Source: Burkholderiaceae bacterium
GTDB taxonomy: Bacteria > Pseudomonadota > Gammaproteobacteria > Burkholderiales > Burkholderiaceae_C
NCBI GenBank assembly: GCA_019751915.1
Contig: JAIEMS010000019.1
Coordinates: 1-64,000, forward strand
Length of the DNA stretch: 64,000 bases
Reading direction: 5' to 3'
Shown: one piece after another, positions 38,109 through 48,068 of the stretch
Layout: each line of letters starts with the position of its first letter
Numbering within the stretch: position 1 is the stretch's first letter
Position numbers and translations under genes: made by a program
The notes under the pieces: generated by a model
What the model saw: the letters and a program-made list of their open reading frames with translations, nothing else
Databases searched by the model: none
Told to the model about the DNA's origin: nothing

Positions 38109-38612
38109 TCAGGTCTCGGCCAGCAACTTCTCGATCAGCTGGTGCAGATCATGAAAATTGGGCGATCCGACATAGCTCTTGACGATCTCGCCGCGCTTGT
38201 TGACAAGGTAGGTGGTGGGTGTCAGGCTCACGTCGCCCCAAGCTTTGGCAACAGCGCCCGTGTTATCGATGGCAACCTTAAAAGGCAATTTGCGGGTTTG
38301 GGCAAAATTAACGACGTAGTTGGGCGGGTCGTAACTCATCGCCACAGCCAGCGTCTCAAAACCCTTGGCGTGGTACTTTTGGTGGGTAGCCATCAGCTCA
38401 GGCATCTCGGCCACGCAGGTGGTGCAACTGGTGGCCCAAAAGTTGACCAGCGTGACTTTGCCCCGCAAATCGGCGCTGCTTTGGCGCGAACCATCGAGCA
38501 ACACAAAGGTCGACTCAGGCGCTAGCGCAGCGCCCGTTCCCAAAGCCACCCAAGCACCCACGCCAGCAAAAACCGCCAGCGCCAGAGCCGCTGCTGCCTG
38601 TTTCATTCGCAT
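38109..38612 (-). CDS. TlpA/ResA-like thiol-disulfide oxidoreductase
   Basis: A 167-residue membrane-anchored periplasmic thioredoxin. An N-terminal hydrophobic segment (about 5-27) precedes a redoxin domain with active site W-A-T-S-C63-T-T-C66 and the cis-Pro loop VSLTPTTYLVNKRGEIV. Proteins like this reduce apocytochrome c or copper-site cysteines; nearness to cytochrome genes fits but is not proof. The start is ATG 38612 or 38606. Confidence 0.9.
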   Translation of the reverse strand: MRMKQAAAALALAVFAGVGAWVALGTGAALAPESTFVLLDGSRQSSADLRGKVTLVNFWATSCTTCVAEMPELMATHQKYHAKGFETLAVAMSYDPPNYVVNFAQTRKLPFKVAIDNTGAVAKAWGDVSLTPTTYLVNKRGEIVKSYVGSPNFHDLHQLIEKLLAET

Positions 38613-38708
38613 AAAAAGCCTTCACGATAAAAAACCCAACCCAAGATTGTGCGACGGGTCGAGGTCACGAAGGGTTGGAGTGCGCTGCGGGTTGACATCC
38701 TCCCCTGC

Positions 38709-39986
38709 CTAAAGGCAGGGGATTCCTACCGCGCCAGTAACAAGCATAGCGCTTGTGCTGGTCGCCTCGGTGGGTTCCTGCTTCACTGAGGCTGCGCGCT
38801 TGGGTCTTGCGACTCTGGCACGGCTGATGTCCTCTCCACAGGCTAACAAGCGTAATCCACGCTCTAAAACATTCATCGCCCCGACCACATCCGCGTGGTT
38901 TTGGTAGCCACAGGCTACACACAGAAACTGCGTTTGCGTGCGCCGATTGTCCTTGGACACATGGCCGCAACAGGGGCAAGTTCGGCTGGTGTTTTGCGGC
39001 GCCACCGCCACCAGCATTCCACCTGACCATTGCAGTTTGTATTCCAGTTGCCGCCGGAATTCGCTCCAACCTTGATCCAAAATGGAGCGGTTCAGGCCAG
39101 ACTTGGCTCTCACATTTTTTCCCGGTTGCTCTTGGCTGCCTTGTGCCGACTTGGACATATTGCCGACCTGCAAGTCTTCGATACAAACGAGCGCGTGGTT
39201 TTGGCTGATCGCTGTCGTAGCTTTGTGCAGGAAGTCTTTGCGGCAGTGGGCAATGCGGGTATGAATTTTTTGGACTTTGGCCTTTTCCTTTTTCCAGTTG
39301 CTGCTGAATTTGACCTTGTGCGCCATGCGCCGCTGGTAACGGGCCAGCCGCTTTTGGTGCTGTTTAAAACTGTTCAGGGGGGCCAGATAGCCTTCATTGC
39401 TAAAAGTGGCAAAGCGGGCAATGCCTACGTCGATGCCAATGGCGGTTGTAGCTGGTGGGACGGGTGGTTCTACTTCGCGCTCGGTCTGAATCGACACATA
39501 CCATTTGCCCGCCCGGTGGCTGACGGTAGCGTTTTTAGGTGTGCCCAGCAGCGGGCGCGATAGGCGCAGGCGCATCCAGCCCAATTTGGGCAGAAAGATA
39601 CGCCCATTGGACTCATCGAGCTTGAACTGCTTGGCATCGGGGTAACGAAAACTCTCTTTGCCGCCCTTTTTCTTGAACTGCGGGAAGGCCCCCCGTTGGG
39701 CAAAAAAGTTTTGATACGCCCGATCCAAGTCTTTTAGTGCGTGTTGCAAAGGATGCACGGGCGCTTGTTTCAGCCAAGGTGTCTCTAGCCCGTTGCGCCA
39801 CTCGGTCAGGTATTTGGCCATTGCCACATAGCCAATGAACTTGCCCCCAGCCTCGTAATTGGCCTTTTGCAACGCCAGTGCCTTGTTGTAAACGAACCGG
39901 CACGACCCCGCAAAGCGGCGCATTTGCCGCTCTTGCTGGCCGTTGGGCCGCAATTCAAACTGAAAGGCTTGCAGACGTTGCATCAC
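38709..39986 (-). CDS. tnpB: TnpB RNA-guided nuclease of the IS200/IS605 element
   Basis: A 425-residue TnpB. RuvC residues are present: D186 (IGIDVGIARFA), E270 (VCIEDLQVGNM) and D366 (NHADVVGAMNVLE). A zinc ribbon is formed by C337/C340 (CPCCGH) and C356/C359 (CVACG). The N-terminal HTH_OrfB region (QAFQFELRPNGQQERQMRRF) is normal. The stop codon lies inside the right-end hairpin, so the omega RNA would run from the tnpB 3' end through 38692 into flanking DNA. By family knowledge it cuts DNA next to a target-adjacent motif matching the element's insertion site. Confidence 0.95.
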   Translation of the reverse strand: MMQRLQAFQFELRPNGQQERQMRRFAGSCRFVYNKALALQKANYEAGGKFIGYVAMAKYLTEWRNGLETPWLKQAPVHPLQHALKDLDRAYQNFFAQRGAFPQFKKKGGKESFRYPDAKQFKLDESNGRIFLPKLGWMRLRLSRPLLGTPKNATVSHRAGKWYVSIQTEREVEPPVPPATTAIGIDVGIARFATFSNEGYLAPLNSFKQHQKRLARYQRRMAHKVKFSSNWKKEKAKVQKIHTRIAHCRKDFLHKATTAISQNHALVCIEDLQVGNMSKSAQGSQEQPGKNVRAKSGLNRSILDQGWSEFRRQLEYKLQWSGGMLVAVAPQNTSRTCPCCGHVSKDNRRTQTQFLCVACGYQNHADVVGAMNVLERGLRLLACGEDISRARVARPKRAASVKQEPTEATSTSAMLVTGAVGIPCL

Positions 39987-40003
39987 GCAATGATACTTGG
40001 CCT

Positions 40004-40420
40004 ATGAGAAAAAACAACGATATTCGTCAAGGAAGACATTGTGTTTTCCTAATGCACGTCCATTTGGTCTTTGTCACAAAATACCGACGTGATGTATTCA
40101 ACGCCCAAATTTTGAACGATCTACGTCCCATCTTTGCTAAGGTCTGCGCTGACTTCGAGGCCGAACTGGTCGAGTTCGATGGGGAAGATGACCATGTGCA
40201 TTTACTGGTGAACTATCCGCCCAAGGTTTCGGTTTCTGCCTTGGTCAACAGCCTCAAGGGCGTATCGAGCAGGATGATTCGACAAAGAAACTACCCCAGC
40301 ATCCAACAAAAACTCTGGGGTGGATCGCTATGGTCACCATCGTACTTTGCGGGCAGTTGTGGCGGGGCACCTATCGAGGTAATTCGCCAGTACATTGAAC
40401 AACAGCAAACGCCGCATTGA
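40004..40420 (+). CDS. tnpA: TnpA Y1-HUH transposase, IS200-like
   Basis: A 138-residue REP-family HUH transposase. The HUH pair is H64/H66 (DDHVHLLV) and the catalytic tyrosine is Y130 (VIRQYIEQQ). Conserved VFVTKYRRDVF and SLWSPSYFAGS are present. It acts as a dimer on single-stranded ends. It is divergent from tnpB with 17 bases between. The ATG at 40004 gives the standard length. Confidence 0.95.
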   Translation: MRKNNDIRQGRHCVFLMHVHLVFVTKYRRDVFNAQILNDLRPIFAKVCADFEAELVEFDGEDDHVHLLVNYPPKVSVSALVNSLKGVSSRMIRQRNYPSIQQKLWGGSLWSPSYFAGSCGGAPIEVIRQYIEQQQTPH

Positions 40421-40537
40421 GCGCTCACAGGACACCTGCGGTGTCCGCGCTATCCTTCCCCGCCCTGAAGGACGGGGTTTGACGCGCAGCTTGATCAAAG
40501 TTCGCCAGCCATAATGCCAAGCAAAACGGCCACACCC

Positions 40538-40960
40538 ATGAGCACCCGAATTTTCATCATTGCCCACACCCCGCTGGCCCACGCACTGCGCGAATGTGCT
40601 TTGCACGTCTTTGCCGATTGCGCCCACAGCGTACTGGCGCTAGACGTCATGCCGCAGGCCTGCCCCGACGCTACGCTAGCGCAGGCCCAGCTTTTGCTTG
40701 AACCTGGTGGCGACACCCCCACATTGGTATTGACCGATGTCTTTGGTGCTACGCCCTGCAACATCGCCCAGCGGCTGGTGCAAGGCCGACAAGCCAGCTT
40801 AGTGAGCGGTGTGAACCTGCCGATGCTGCTGCGCTCGGTCTGCTACTGCACCGAGCCGCTCAACACCTTGGTGCAACGCGCCGTGGTCGGTGGCACCCAA
40901 GGTGTCATGCAGGTTGCCAGCAGCGTTCTACAGAAGATTGATAGCCATCCCCATGATTAA
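40538..40960 (+). CDS. PTS EIIA component of the mannose family (ManX-like)
   Basis: A 140-residue phosphocarrier domain: IFIIAHTPLAHAL carries the phospho-His (H10), followed by VLTDVFGATPCNIAQRL and GVNLPMLLRSV. It stands before ptsH and ptsI, overlapping ptsH by 8 bases. No EIIB/EIIC sugar permease is here, which is usual for Burkholderiales, where this short PTS seems to regulate rather than import sugar. The start at 40538 (MSTRIF) is preferred over 40514. Confidence 0.9.
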   Translation: MSTRIFIIAHTPLAHALRECALHVFADCAHSVLALDVMPQACPDATLAQAQLLLEPGGDTPTLVLTDVFGATPCNIAQRLVQGRQASLVSGVNLPMLLRSVCYCTEPLNTLVQRAVVGGTQGVMQVASSVLQKIDSHPHD

Positions 40961-41222
40961 AACCTACACCACCATCATCAACCGATTGGGCCTGCACGCC
41001 CGCGCCTCGGCCAAACTGACCAAACTGGCCGGCAGCTTTCCTTGCGAAGTTTGGATGAGCAAAGGCAGCCGCCGCATCAACGCCAAAAGCATCATGGGGG
41101 TCATGATGCTGGCTGCCGGTATCGGCTCCGAAGTCGAACTCGAAACCAATGGCAACCAAGAGCAAGAAGCCATGGATGCCCTGCTGGCGCTGATTGCCGA
41201 CAAATTCGGCGAAGGCGAGTGA
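40953..41222 (+). CDS. ptsH: Phosphocarrier protein HPr
   Basis: An 89-residue HPr. The active-site His15 lies in NRLGLHARASAKL, and the regulatory Ser46 in AKSIMGVMML. It takes phosphate from EI and gives it to EIIA. Ser46 kinase (HprK) is found in Betaproteobacteria, so both control sites may work. The start overlaps the end of the EIIA gene. Confidence 0.95.
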   Translation: MIKTYTTIINRLGLHARASAKLTKLAGSFPCEVWMSKGSRRINAKSIMGVMMLAAGIGSEVELETNGNQEQEAMDALLALIADKFGEGE

Positions 41223-41274
41223 GCGCAGCAGGCATCACTATCGTTTTCTAGGGCTGGGGCAGGAGCATAAATTT

Positions 41275-43032
41275 ATGACGTTTTCGATTCCAGGGCTGGC
41301 GGTCGCGCGTGGTATTGCCATTGGCCGGGCCGTGCTGGTCGGCTCCAGTCGCGTTGATGTAGCGCACTACTTTATTGAGTCTGACCAAATTGAGGCCGAA
41401 ATTGAGCGCGTACGCCGAGGCCGCAATGCTGTGGCCGAAGAATTGCAGCGGCTGCAAGACGAGATGCCACACGATGCCCCGCACGAGCTGGCGGCACTGC
41501 TGGACGTGCATTTGCTACTGCTGCAAGACGAAGCCCTGAGCAGCGGTGTCAAGCACTGGATCACCGATCGCCTCTACAACGCCGAGTGGGCTTTGACGAC
41601 CCAGCTTGAGGTCATCGTGCGCCAGTTCGATGAGATGGAGGATGAGTACCTGCGCGAGCGCAAAGCCGACTTAGAGCAAGTCGTCGAGCGCATCTTGCGC
41701 TACATGAAGGGCGTAGCCCACCCGGTGGCCCCGCCACCGCCCAACGCCTCACGGCGCAAAACGCAGCAAGACTTGCTGCTTGAAGACGGCATGGATGTGC
41801 CACTGGTGCTGGTCGCGCACGACCTGTCACCGGCCGATATGCTGCAATTCAAAGAAAGCGTGTTTGCCGGTTTTGTCACCGATGTCGGGGGCAAGACCTC
41901 GCACACCGCCATCGTCGCGCGCAGCATGGACATTCCGGCTGTGGTGGGTGCCCGCACTGCCAGCCAGTTGGTGCGCCAAGACGATTGGGTCATCATCGAT
42001 GGCGATGCCGGCATCATGATCGTCGATCCATCGGCCATCATCTTGGCGGAGTATGGCTTTCGCCAGCGCCAAATGGAGCTGGAACGCGAGCGCCTGTCGC
42101 GCTTGCGGCACACACCGGCGGTCACGCTCGATGGTCACAAAGTCGAGCTGCTGGCCAACATCGAACAACCCGCCGATGCCGTGACCTCGGTGCGCGCTGG
42201 CGCGGTCGGTGTGGGCCTGTTTCGCACCGAATTTTTGTTCATGGGCCGCAATGGTCGCCTGCCCGACGAAGAAGAGCAATACCGCGCGTACCGCCAAGCC
42301 GTCGAAGGTATGCAAGGCCTGCCCACCACCATCCGCACCATCGATGTCGGCGCTGACAAGCCTTTGGACAAAGCCCACAAGGACGACAACATCAACCCAG
42401 CGCTGGGGCTGCGTGCTATTCGCTGGAGTTTGGCCGACCCGGCCATGTTCCGCGTCCAATTGCGTGCCGTACTGCGCGCAGCCACGCACGGGCCGGTCAA
42501 TTTGCTGTTTCCGATGCTGGCCCATGCCAGCGAAATTCGGCAAACGCTGGCGCAGGTCGATTTGGCCCGCACCGAGCTGGACGAGCGTGGCACACCCTAC
42601 GGCCCCGTGCGTTTGGGAGCGATGATCGAAATTCCCGCTGCCGCATTGATGGCCCGGAGTTTTTTGCGCTACTTTGACTTTTTGTCGATTGGCACCAACG
42701 ACCTGATCCAATACACCTTGGCGATTGACCGCGCCGACGAGTCGGTGTCGCACCTGTACGACCCGTGGCATCCAGCCGTGCTGCGCTTGGTGGCCGAAGT
42801 GATTGCCGAATGCAACGCCCAAGGGCGCAGTGTTTCGGTGTGCGGCGAGGTGGCGGGCGATGTCGCCATGACCCGGCTGTTGCTGGGTCTGGGGTTGCGG
42901 AGCTTTTCCATGCACCCAGCGCAGATTTTGGCCGTCAAGCAAGAGGTGCTGCGCGCCGACACGCGCAAACTCAGCGTTTGGGCGCAGCAAGTGCTAGCTT
43001 GCGACGAACCTGCCAACAGCGCTCCACTTTAG
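41275..43032 (+). CDS. ptsI: Phosphoenolpyruvate-protein phosphotransferase EI
   Basis: A 585-residue enzyme I that starts the PEP phosphorelay. Active-site His210 is in GGKTSHTAIVARS. The PEP-binding barrel has GVGLFRTEFLFMGR, LGLRAIRWSLADP, MLAHASEIRQTL and the catalytic Cys in VSVCGEVAGD. The ATG at 41275 has an AGGAG site 8 bases upstream. It converges on lipA with 20 bases between, where a weak stem (ACGCTGCC/GGCAGCGT) lacks a T-tract. Confidence 0.96.
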   Translation: MTFSIPGLAVARGIAIGRAVLVGSSRVDVAHYFIESDQIEAEIERVRRGRNAVAEELQRLQDEMPHDAPHELAALLDVHLLLLQDEALSSGVKHWITDRLYNAEWALTTQLEVIVRQFDEMEDEYLRERKADLEQVVERILRYMKGVAHPVAPPPPNASRRKTQQDLLLEDGMDVPLVLVAHDLSPADMLQFKESVFAGFVTDVGGKTSHTAIVARSMDIPAVVGARTASQLVRQDDWVIIDGDAGIMIVDPSAIILAEYGFRQRQMELERERLSRLRHTPAVTLDGHKVELLANIEQPADAVTSVRAGAVGVGLFRTEFLFMGRNGRLPDEEEQYRAYRQAVEGMQGLPTTIRTIDVGADKPLDKAHKDDNINPALGLRAIRWSLADPAMFRVQLRAVLRAATHGPVNLLFPMLAHASEIRQTLAQVDLARTELDERGTPYGPVRLGAMIEIPAAALMARSFLRYFDFLSIGTNDLIQYTLAIDRADESVSHLYDPWHPAVLRLVAEVIAECNAQGRSVSVCGEVAGDVAMTRLLLGLGLRSFSMHPAQILAVKQEVLRADTRKLSVWAQQVLACDEPANSAPL

Positions 43033-43052
43033 AACGCTGCCAGCAAACCCCG

Positions 43053-44033
43053 TCAAACCCCGGCAGCGTGGGCCTGCTGGTCGGCGTGGTAACTGCTGCG
43101 CACCATCGCGCCCACCGCAGCGTGGCTAAAGCCCATCTTGTAGGCTTCTTCTTCCAACATTTTGAAGGTGTCGGGGTGGACATAGCGGCGCACCGGCAAG
43201 TGGCTGCTGCTGGGCGCAAGGTACTGGCCGACGGTCAGCATGCTGATGTCGTGGGCGCGCATATCGCGCATCACCTGCAAAATTTCTTCGTCGGTCTCGC
43301 CCAAACCGACCATGATGCCGCTCTTGGTCGGCACATTCGGGTGCATGGCCTTGAATTTTTTCAACAAATTCAAGCTGAATTGGTAGTCTGAGCCGGGACG
43401 GGCCTCTTTGTACAGGCGCGGCGCAGTCTCTAGGTTGTGGTTCATGACATCGGGCGGCGCAGCCTTCAAAATCTCTAATGCCCGGTCATCACGGCCCCGA
43501 AAATCGGGCACCAAAATCTCGATTTTGGTTTGTGGCGAGAGCTGGCGAATATTCTGAATGCACTCGACAAAATGACCGCTGCCACCGTCGCGCAAGTCGT
43601 CGCGATCAACGCTGGTAATCACCACATATTTCAGCTTGAGTGCCGCAATGGTGTTGGCAAGATTGAGTGGCTCACTCGCGTCCAGCGGATCGGGCCGACC
43701 GTGGCCGACATCGCAAAATGGGCAACGGCGCGTGCATTTGTCGCCCATGATCATGAAGGTGGCCGTACCCTTGCCAAAGCATTCGCCAATGTTGGGGCAA
43801 CTGGCTTCCTCACAGACGGTGTGCAATTTGTGCTCGCGCAACACGTCTTTGATCTCGTAAAAGCGCGTGGTTGGCGACCCGGCTTTGACACGAATCCACT
43901 CGGGTTTCTTCAAGACTTCGCCTTGTTCGACCTTGATCGGAATGCGCGAAAGCTTGGCCGCAGCCTTTTGCTTGGCCAACGGGTTGTAGTTTTCGGAGGA
44001 TTGCGCTTCGCGCACAACTTCAGGGGTGCTCAT
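43053..44033 (-). CDS. lipA: Lipoyl synthase
   Basis: A 326-residue radical SAM enzyme that inserts two sulfurs into octanoyl-protein. The auxiliary cluster uses C74, C79 and C85 ([12 protein letters not shown]), and the SAM cluster uses C100, C104 and C107 (CTRRCPFC). The C-terminal RSSY serine that ligates the auxiliary cluster is present. It lies downstream of lipB and the DUF493 gene in one minus-strand unit for protein lipoylation. Confidence 0.97.
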   Translation of the reverse strand: MSTPEVVREAQSSENYNPLAKQKAAAKLSRIPIKVEQGEVLKKPEWIRVKAGSPTTRFYEIKDVLREHKLHTVCEEASCPNIGECFGKGTATFMIMGDKCTRRCPFCDVGHGRPDPLDASEPLNLANTIAALKLKYVVITSVDRDDLRDGGSGHFVECIQNIRQLSPQTKIEILVPDFRGRDDRALEILKAAPPDVMNHNLETAPRLYKEARPGSDYQFSLNLLKKFKAMHPNVPTKSGIMVGLGETDEEILQVMRDMRAHDISMLTVGQYLAPSSSHLPVRRYVHPDTFKMLEEEAYKMGFSHAAVGAMVRSSYHADQQAHAAGV

Positions 44034-44049
44034 GGCTGGTAAGTAAGGA

Positions 44050-44745
44050 TCAGGGCGCGAGGCGGATGAGTAATTGCTGGGTCAGCACGTTCGCAGCGTC
44101 TTCCCAAGTGGTGTGGATGCCCATTGTAGAAAGATCGACCGTCGGTAAACCTGCGTAGCCGCAAGGGTTGATACGGCCAAACGGTTCCAAGTCCATTGCC
44201 ACGTTGAGCGATACCCCGTGGTAAGTGCAATGGCGGCTGACTTTGATGCCCAGCGCAGCGATCTTGCCCAGCCCGGTAAAGTCAGGCGCAGGCACTGCAC
44301 TGCCCTCGCGTTTTTGCGGGCGCTGGGGCAAGAGGGCATGGCTGTACGGATCGTCCAAGCGGACATAAATGCCGGGCGCTCCGGCAACCCGGTGGCCGGT
44401 CACGCCAAAGTGCGCCAACGTCCGAATCACGGCCTCTTCGAGGCGATAAACGTATTCTTTGACGAAATAACCAGCACGCTGCAAATCAAGCAAGGGGTAA
44501 GCCACCACCTGACCCGGCCCATGAAAGGTGACTTGACCGCCCCGGTTGGTGGCAACAACGGCAATATCCCCTGGCTCGAGCAAATGCTCAGCGCGCCCGG
44601 CCAGACCTTGGGTAAAGGTGGCGGGGTGCTCACAAATCCATAGCTCATCAGGCACACCAGCCGTGCGCTGAGCCGTGAAATCCTGCATGGATTGGTAAAT
44701 AGGCAGATAGGGCACCCGGCCCCACATACGGGTTTGCATCGACAC
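44050..44745 (-). CDS. lipB: Octanoyl-[ACP]:protein N-octanoyltransferase LipB
   Basis: A 231-residue transferase moving octanoate from ACP to the E2 and GcvH lipoyl domains. The catalytic pair is K168 (AALGIKVSR) and C195 (INPCGYAGL), with [12 protein letters not shown] as a conserved substrate loop. It ends 16 bases before lipA and follows the DUF493 gene by 13 bases. Confidence 0.96.
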   Translation of the reverse strand: MSMQTRMWGRVPYLPIYQSMQDFTAQRTAGVPDELWICEHPATFTQGLAGRAEHLLEPGDIAVVATNRGGQVTFHGPGQVVAYPLLDLQRAGYFVKEYVYRLEEAVIRTLAHFGVTGHRVAGAPGIYVRLDDPYSHALLPQRPQKREGSAVPAPDFTGLGKIAALGIKVSRHCTYHGVSLNVAMDLEPFGRINPCGYAGLPTVDLSTMGIHTTWEDAANVLTQQLLIRLAP

Positions 44746-44758
44746 TGGGAACCGCGCC

Positions 44759-45076
44759 TTAAAGCACCATTTTGACCATCGGGTGCGAAGAAAGCGCCCA
44801 GTACAAATCGTCCAGTTGCGTGCGGCTGGTGGCCGTGATCGTCACGGTGATGCCCAAATACTTACCGCCGCTGCTGGGGCGAAGCTCGATAGTGGAGGGA
44901 TCGAACGTCGGGTCAAACTGCTGCGCTAGCAAAGTAATGGCCTCAACGAAGCCCTCGACCTTCACACCCATGACTTTAATGGGAAATAGACTGGGGTACT
45001 CAATCAGCGAATCCTTGCGCGGATCAATCTCTGGCGCAGGCACAGTGGACGCGGGAGTCAGGGAAGGCTCGATCAT
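44759..45076 (-). CDS. DUF493 family protein (YbeD-like)
   Basis: A 105-residue protein with an ACT-like fold: [20 protein letters not shown] and [25 protein letters not shown]. In many proteobacteria the ybeD/DUF493 gene sits before lipB, as here, but its biochemical role is unknown. Its 5' untranslated region is a repeat copy (45081-45146). Confidence 0.9.
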   Translation of the reverse strand: MIEPSLTPASTVPAPEIDPRKDSLIEYPSLFPIKVMGVKVEGFVEAITLLAQQFDPTFDPSTIELRPSSGGKYLGITVTITATSRTQLDDLYWALSSHPMVKMVL

Positions 45077-45080
45077 GAAA

Positions 45081-45146
45081 ATTGCTCTTAATTTAATAGC
45101 TAAAAATGCCCGCCAATTGTGCGCTACAGGCTATTTACTGGTGCTT
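45081..45146 (+). repeat. Interspersed repeat copy before the DUF493 gene
   Basis: ATTGCTCTTAATTTAATAGC, then AAAAATGCCCGCC, then TGTGCGCTACAGGCTATTTAC. It occupies the leader of the lip operon. Confidence 0.7.
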
Positions 45147-45186
45147 TTTGGCACCAAAAAGAAGCATAACAGGCGTGCCATAGCAT

Positions 45187-45233
45187 GCCGTACAGCAACT
45201 TTTTGCTGCACGGCACGGGTTTTTACTTATAAT
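45187..45233 (+). promoter_or_regulatory. Putative atp operon promoter with overlapping hairpin
   Basis: A TATAAT box lies at 45228-45233; TTGCTG at 45203-45208 is a possible but wide-spaced (19 bases) -35. GCCGTACAGCAA (45187-45198) pairs with TTGCTGCACGGC (45203-45214) with one mismatch, so the -35 region sits in the arm of a 12-bp hairpin. It lies in the divergent space between the lip unit and atpI. Confidence 0.45.
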
Positions 45234-45279
45234 CAGGGGCTTTGTAAAAGTTTCGGTCTGTAACACGGGGGCAAGAACG

Positions 45280-45747
45280 ATGAAAACAATCGCTCCCGGG
45301 ACGGAAGCTGAGGCTGAAGAATCCGACTTCAAGCCCCTCACCGCAGAAGAAGCACAAGAGTGGCGTAAACGCCACCCGGCAGTGTCAGTCTGGCGCTTAA
45401 TTTTGGCGCAGGTAGTGGTGGGCATGGTAGTCGCTGTGCTGGTGTGGTGGGTCTCTGGTCAGGCACAAACGGGCTGGTCTACAGGCTACGGTGCATTAGC
45501 GGTGGTAATACCAGCGGCACTTTTCGCACGTGGTGTGGGGCGTCAAATCCCTGCAGCCAAGGCTGCGATGACAGGGTTCTTTATCTGGGAAATGGTCAAA
45601 ATTGTGCTGACCATTGCCATGCTGGCAGCTGCACCCCGACTGGTGGCGCAGCTTAACTGGTTGGCTTTGTTGGTTGGTATGGTAGTGACAATGAAAACGT
45701 ACTGGATTGCACTCATGGTGCGCTCTGGTGTCCGAAAAACCGATTGA
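45280..45747 (+). CDS. atpI: ATP synthase subunit I
   Basis: A 155-residue membrane protein with four helices after a charged N-terminus (residues 1-33). It leads the atp operon, as expected for AtpI, which helps assemble the c-ring and is dispensable in E. coli. The sequence is poorly conserved in this family, so the call rests on position plus topology (YGALAVVIPAALFARGVG). Confidence 0.9.
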   Translation: MKTIAPGTEAEAEESDFKPLTAEEAQEWRKRHPAVSVWRLILAQVVVGMVVAVLVWWVSGQAQTGWSTGYGALAVVIPAALFARGVGRQIPAAKAAMTGFFIWEMVKIVLTIAMLAAAPRLVAQLNWLALLVGMVVTMKTYWIALMVRSGVRKTD

Positions 45748-45751
45748 TTAA

Positions 45752-46645
<894 letters not shown>

Positions 46646-46667
46646 CCATTTCCCTTTCTCTTTTTAA

Positions 46668-46964
<297 letters not shown>

Positions 46965-46998
46965 TTCCCGTTCAACGCCACTCTAGAAAGGTGTTGCC

Positions 46999-47469
46999 GT
47001 GAGTATCAATGCGACCCTGTTTGTTCAGGCCATCGTCTTCCTGATCTTGGTGCTGTTCACGATGAAATTCGTGTGGCCCCCGATTGCGACTGCGTTGGAT
47101 GAGCGAGCCCAGAAAATCGCCGATGGTCTCGCTGCTGCCGACCGTGCCAAATCCGAATTGACCGCTGCTAACCAGCGCGTCGAAAAAGAACTGTCACAGA
47201 CGCGCAATGAGACGGCTTCCCGTCTGGCCGATGCCGACCGACGCGCACAAGCCATCATCGAAGAAGCCAAGGCCCGTGCCAGTGAAGAAGCACAAAAGAT
47301 TGTTGCCGCCGCGCATGCCGAGGCACAGCAGCAATCCGTGCAGGCCCGTGAAGCCCTGCGCGAGCAGGTGGCAGTACTGGCCGTCAAGGGCGCCGAGCAG
47401 ATTCTCCGCAAGGAAGTCAATGCTGGTGTTCATGCCGATCTGCTGACCCGCTTGAAGACCGAGCTGTAA
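46999..47469 (+). CDS. atpF: F0F1 ATP synthase subunit b
   Basis: A 156-residue peripheral stalk: one N-terminal helix ([18 protein letters not shown]) and a long charged coiled coil rich in Ala, Glu and Arg. The length equals the E. coli subunit. Confidence 0.96.
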   Translation: MSINATLFVQAIVFLILVLFTMKFVWPPIATALDERAQKIADGLAAADRAKSELTAANQRVEKELSQTRNETASRLADADRRAQAIIEEAKARASEEAQKIVAAAHAEAQQQSVQAREALREQVAVLAVKGAEQILRKEVNAGVHADLLTRLKTEL

Positions 47470-47479
47470 GGGAGCATTT

Positions 47480-48022
47480 ATGGCCGAAATCGCCACCATT
47501 GCCCGTCCTTACGCCGAGGCCTTGTTCAAGGCCTGCACAGCAGGTGCAGGCGTCGATATGGGCGCTGCCACTGCTTGGGTGGATGAGCTGGCGGCGATTG
47601 CCGCCAACCCCCAGCTTCGGCAGTTGTCCGACAACCCCCGGATCAATTCCGATCAGGTGTTTGATGTCATCACCGGTGTGGCGCGATCCGCCCTGCCGGA
47701 CATGGCGCGTAACTTCCTGCGTACCGTGATTGAAAACGGGCGCTTGCAAGCCCTGCCCGAAGTGGCAGTGCAGTTTCGTGCGCTCGTCAATCGCCGCAGC
47801 GGCTCCTCGGATGCCATCGTCTACAGCGCGTTCCCCACGGACAGCGCAGCGCTGGCCGAACTGGGCGCTGCGCTTGAAAAGCGCTTTGGCCGCAAACTCA
47901 ATCTCACCGTGCAGCAGGACGAGTCCCTGATTGGTGGGATTCGCGTTGTGGTCGGTGACGAAGTGCTCGACACCTCGGTCAAAGCACGTCTGGAACAAAT
48001 GAAAGCAGCCCTCACTGCGTAA
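47480..48022 (+). CDS. atpH: F0F1 ATP synthase subunit delta
   Basis: A 180-residue subunit with the N-terminal [15 protein letters not shown] and the C-terminal [25 protein letters not shown], both typical of OSCP/delta, which joins the b stalk to the alpha3beta3 head. Ten bases after atpF. Confidence 0.96.
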   Translation: MAEIATIARPYAEALFKACTAGAGVDMGAATAWVDELAAIAANPQLRQLSDNPRINSDQVFDVITGVARSALPDMARNFLRTVIENGRLQALPEVAVQFRALVNRRSGSSDAIVYSAFPTDSAALAELGAALEKRFGRKLNLTVQQDESLIGGIRVVVGDEVLDTSVKARLEQMKAALTA

Positions 48023-48068
48023 TGCGCGGCTTGGGGTTTCGGCTAAACAAAGAAAGAAGGAAAGAGTC

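Larger units (their letters stand above)
38692..40478 (-). mobile_element. Complete IS200/IS605-family element with divergent tnpA and tnpB
   Basis: About 1.79 kb. At the tnpB side an 8-bp perfect hairpin (CCCCTGCC-TAAA-GGCAGGGG, 38702-38721) lies next to TTGAC at 38692-38696. At the tnpA side an imperfect hairpin (CCCCGCCC-TGAA-GGACGGGG, 40458-40477) lies next to TTGAC at 40479-40483. In the element's own orientation (minus) these are GTCAA cleavage sites after the target and at the right end, the standard layout for single-strand peel-and-paste transposition. No terminal inverted repeat or target duplication is expected or seen. Both proteins look intact. Confidence 0.88.

Noticed and set aside
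43034-43069. Stem ACGCTGCC/GGCAGCGT between ptsI and lipA as a terminator
   Set aside because: Long loop, no T-tract on either strand, and it overlaps the lipA stop codon region.
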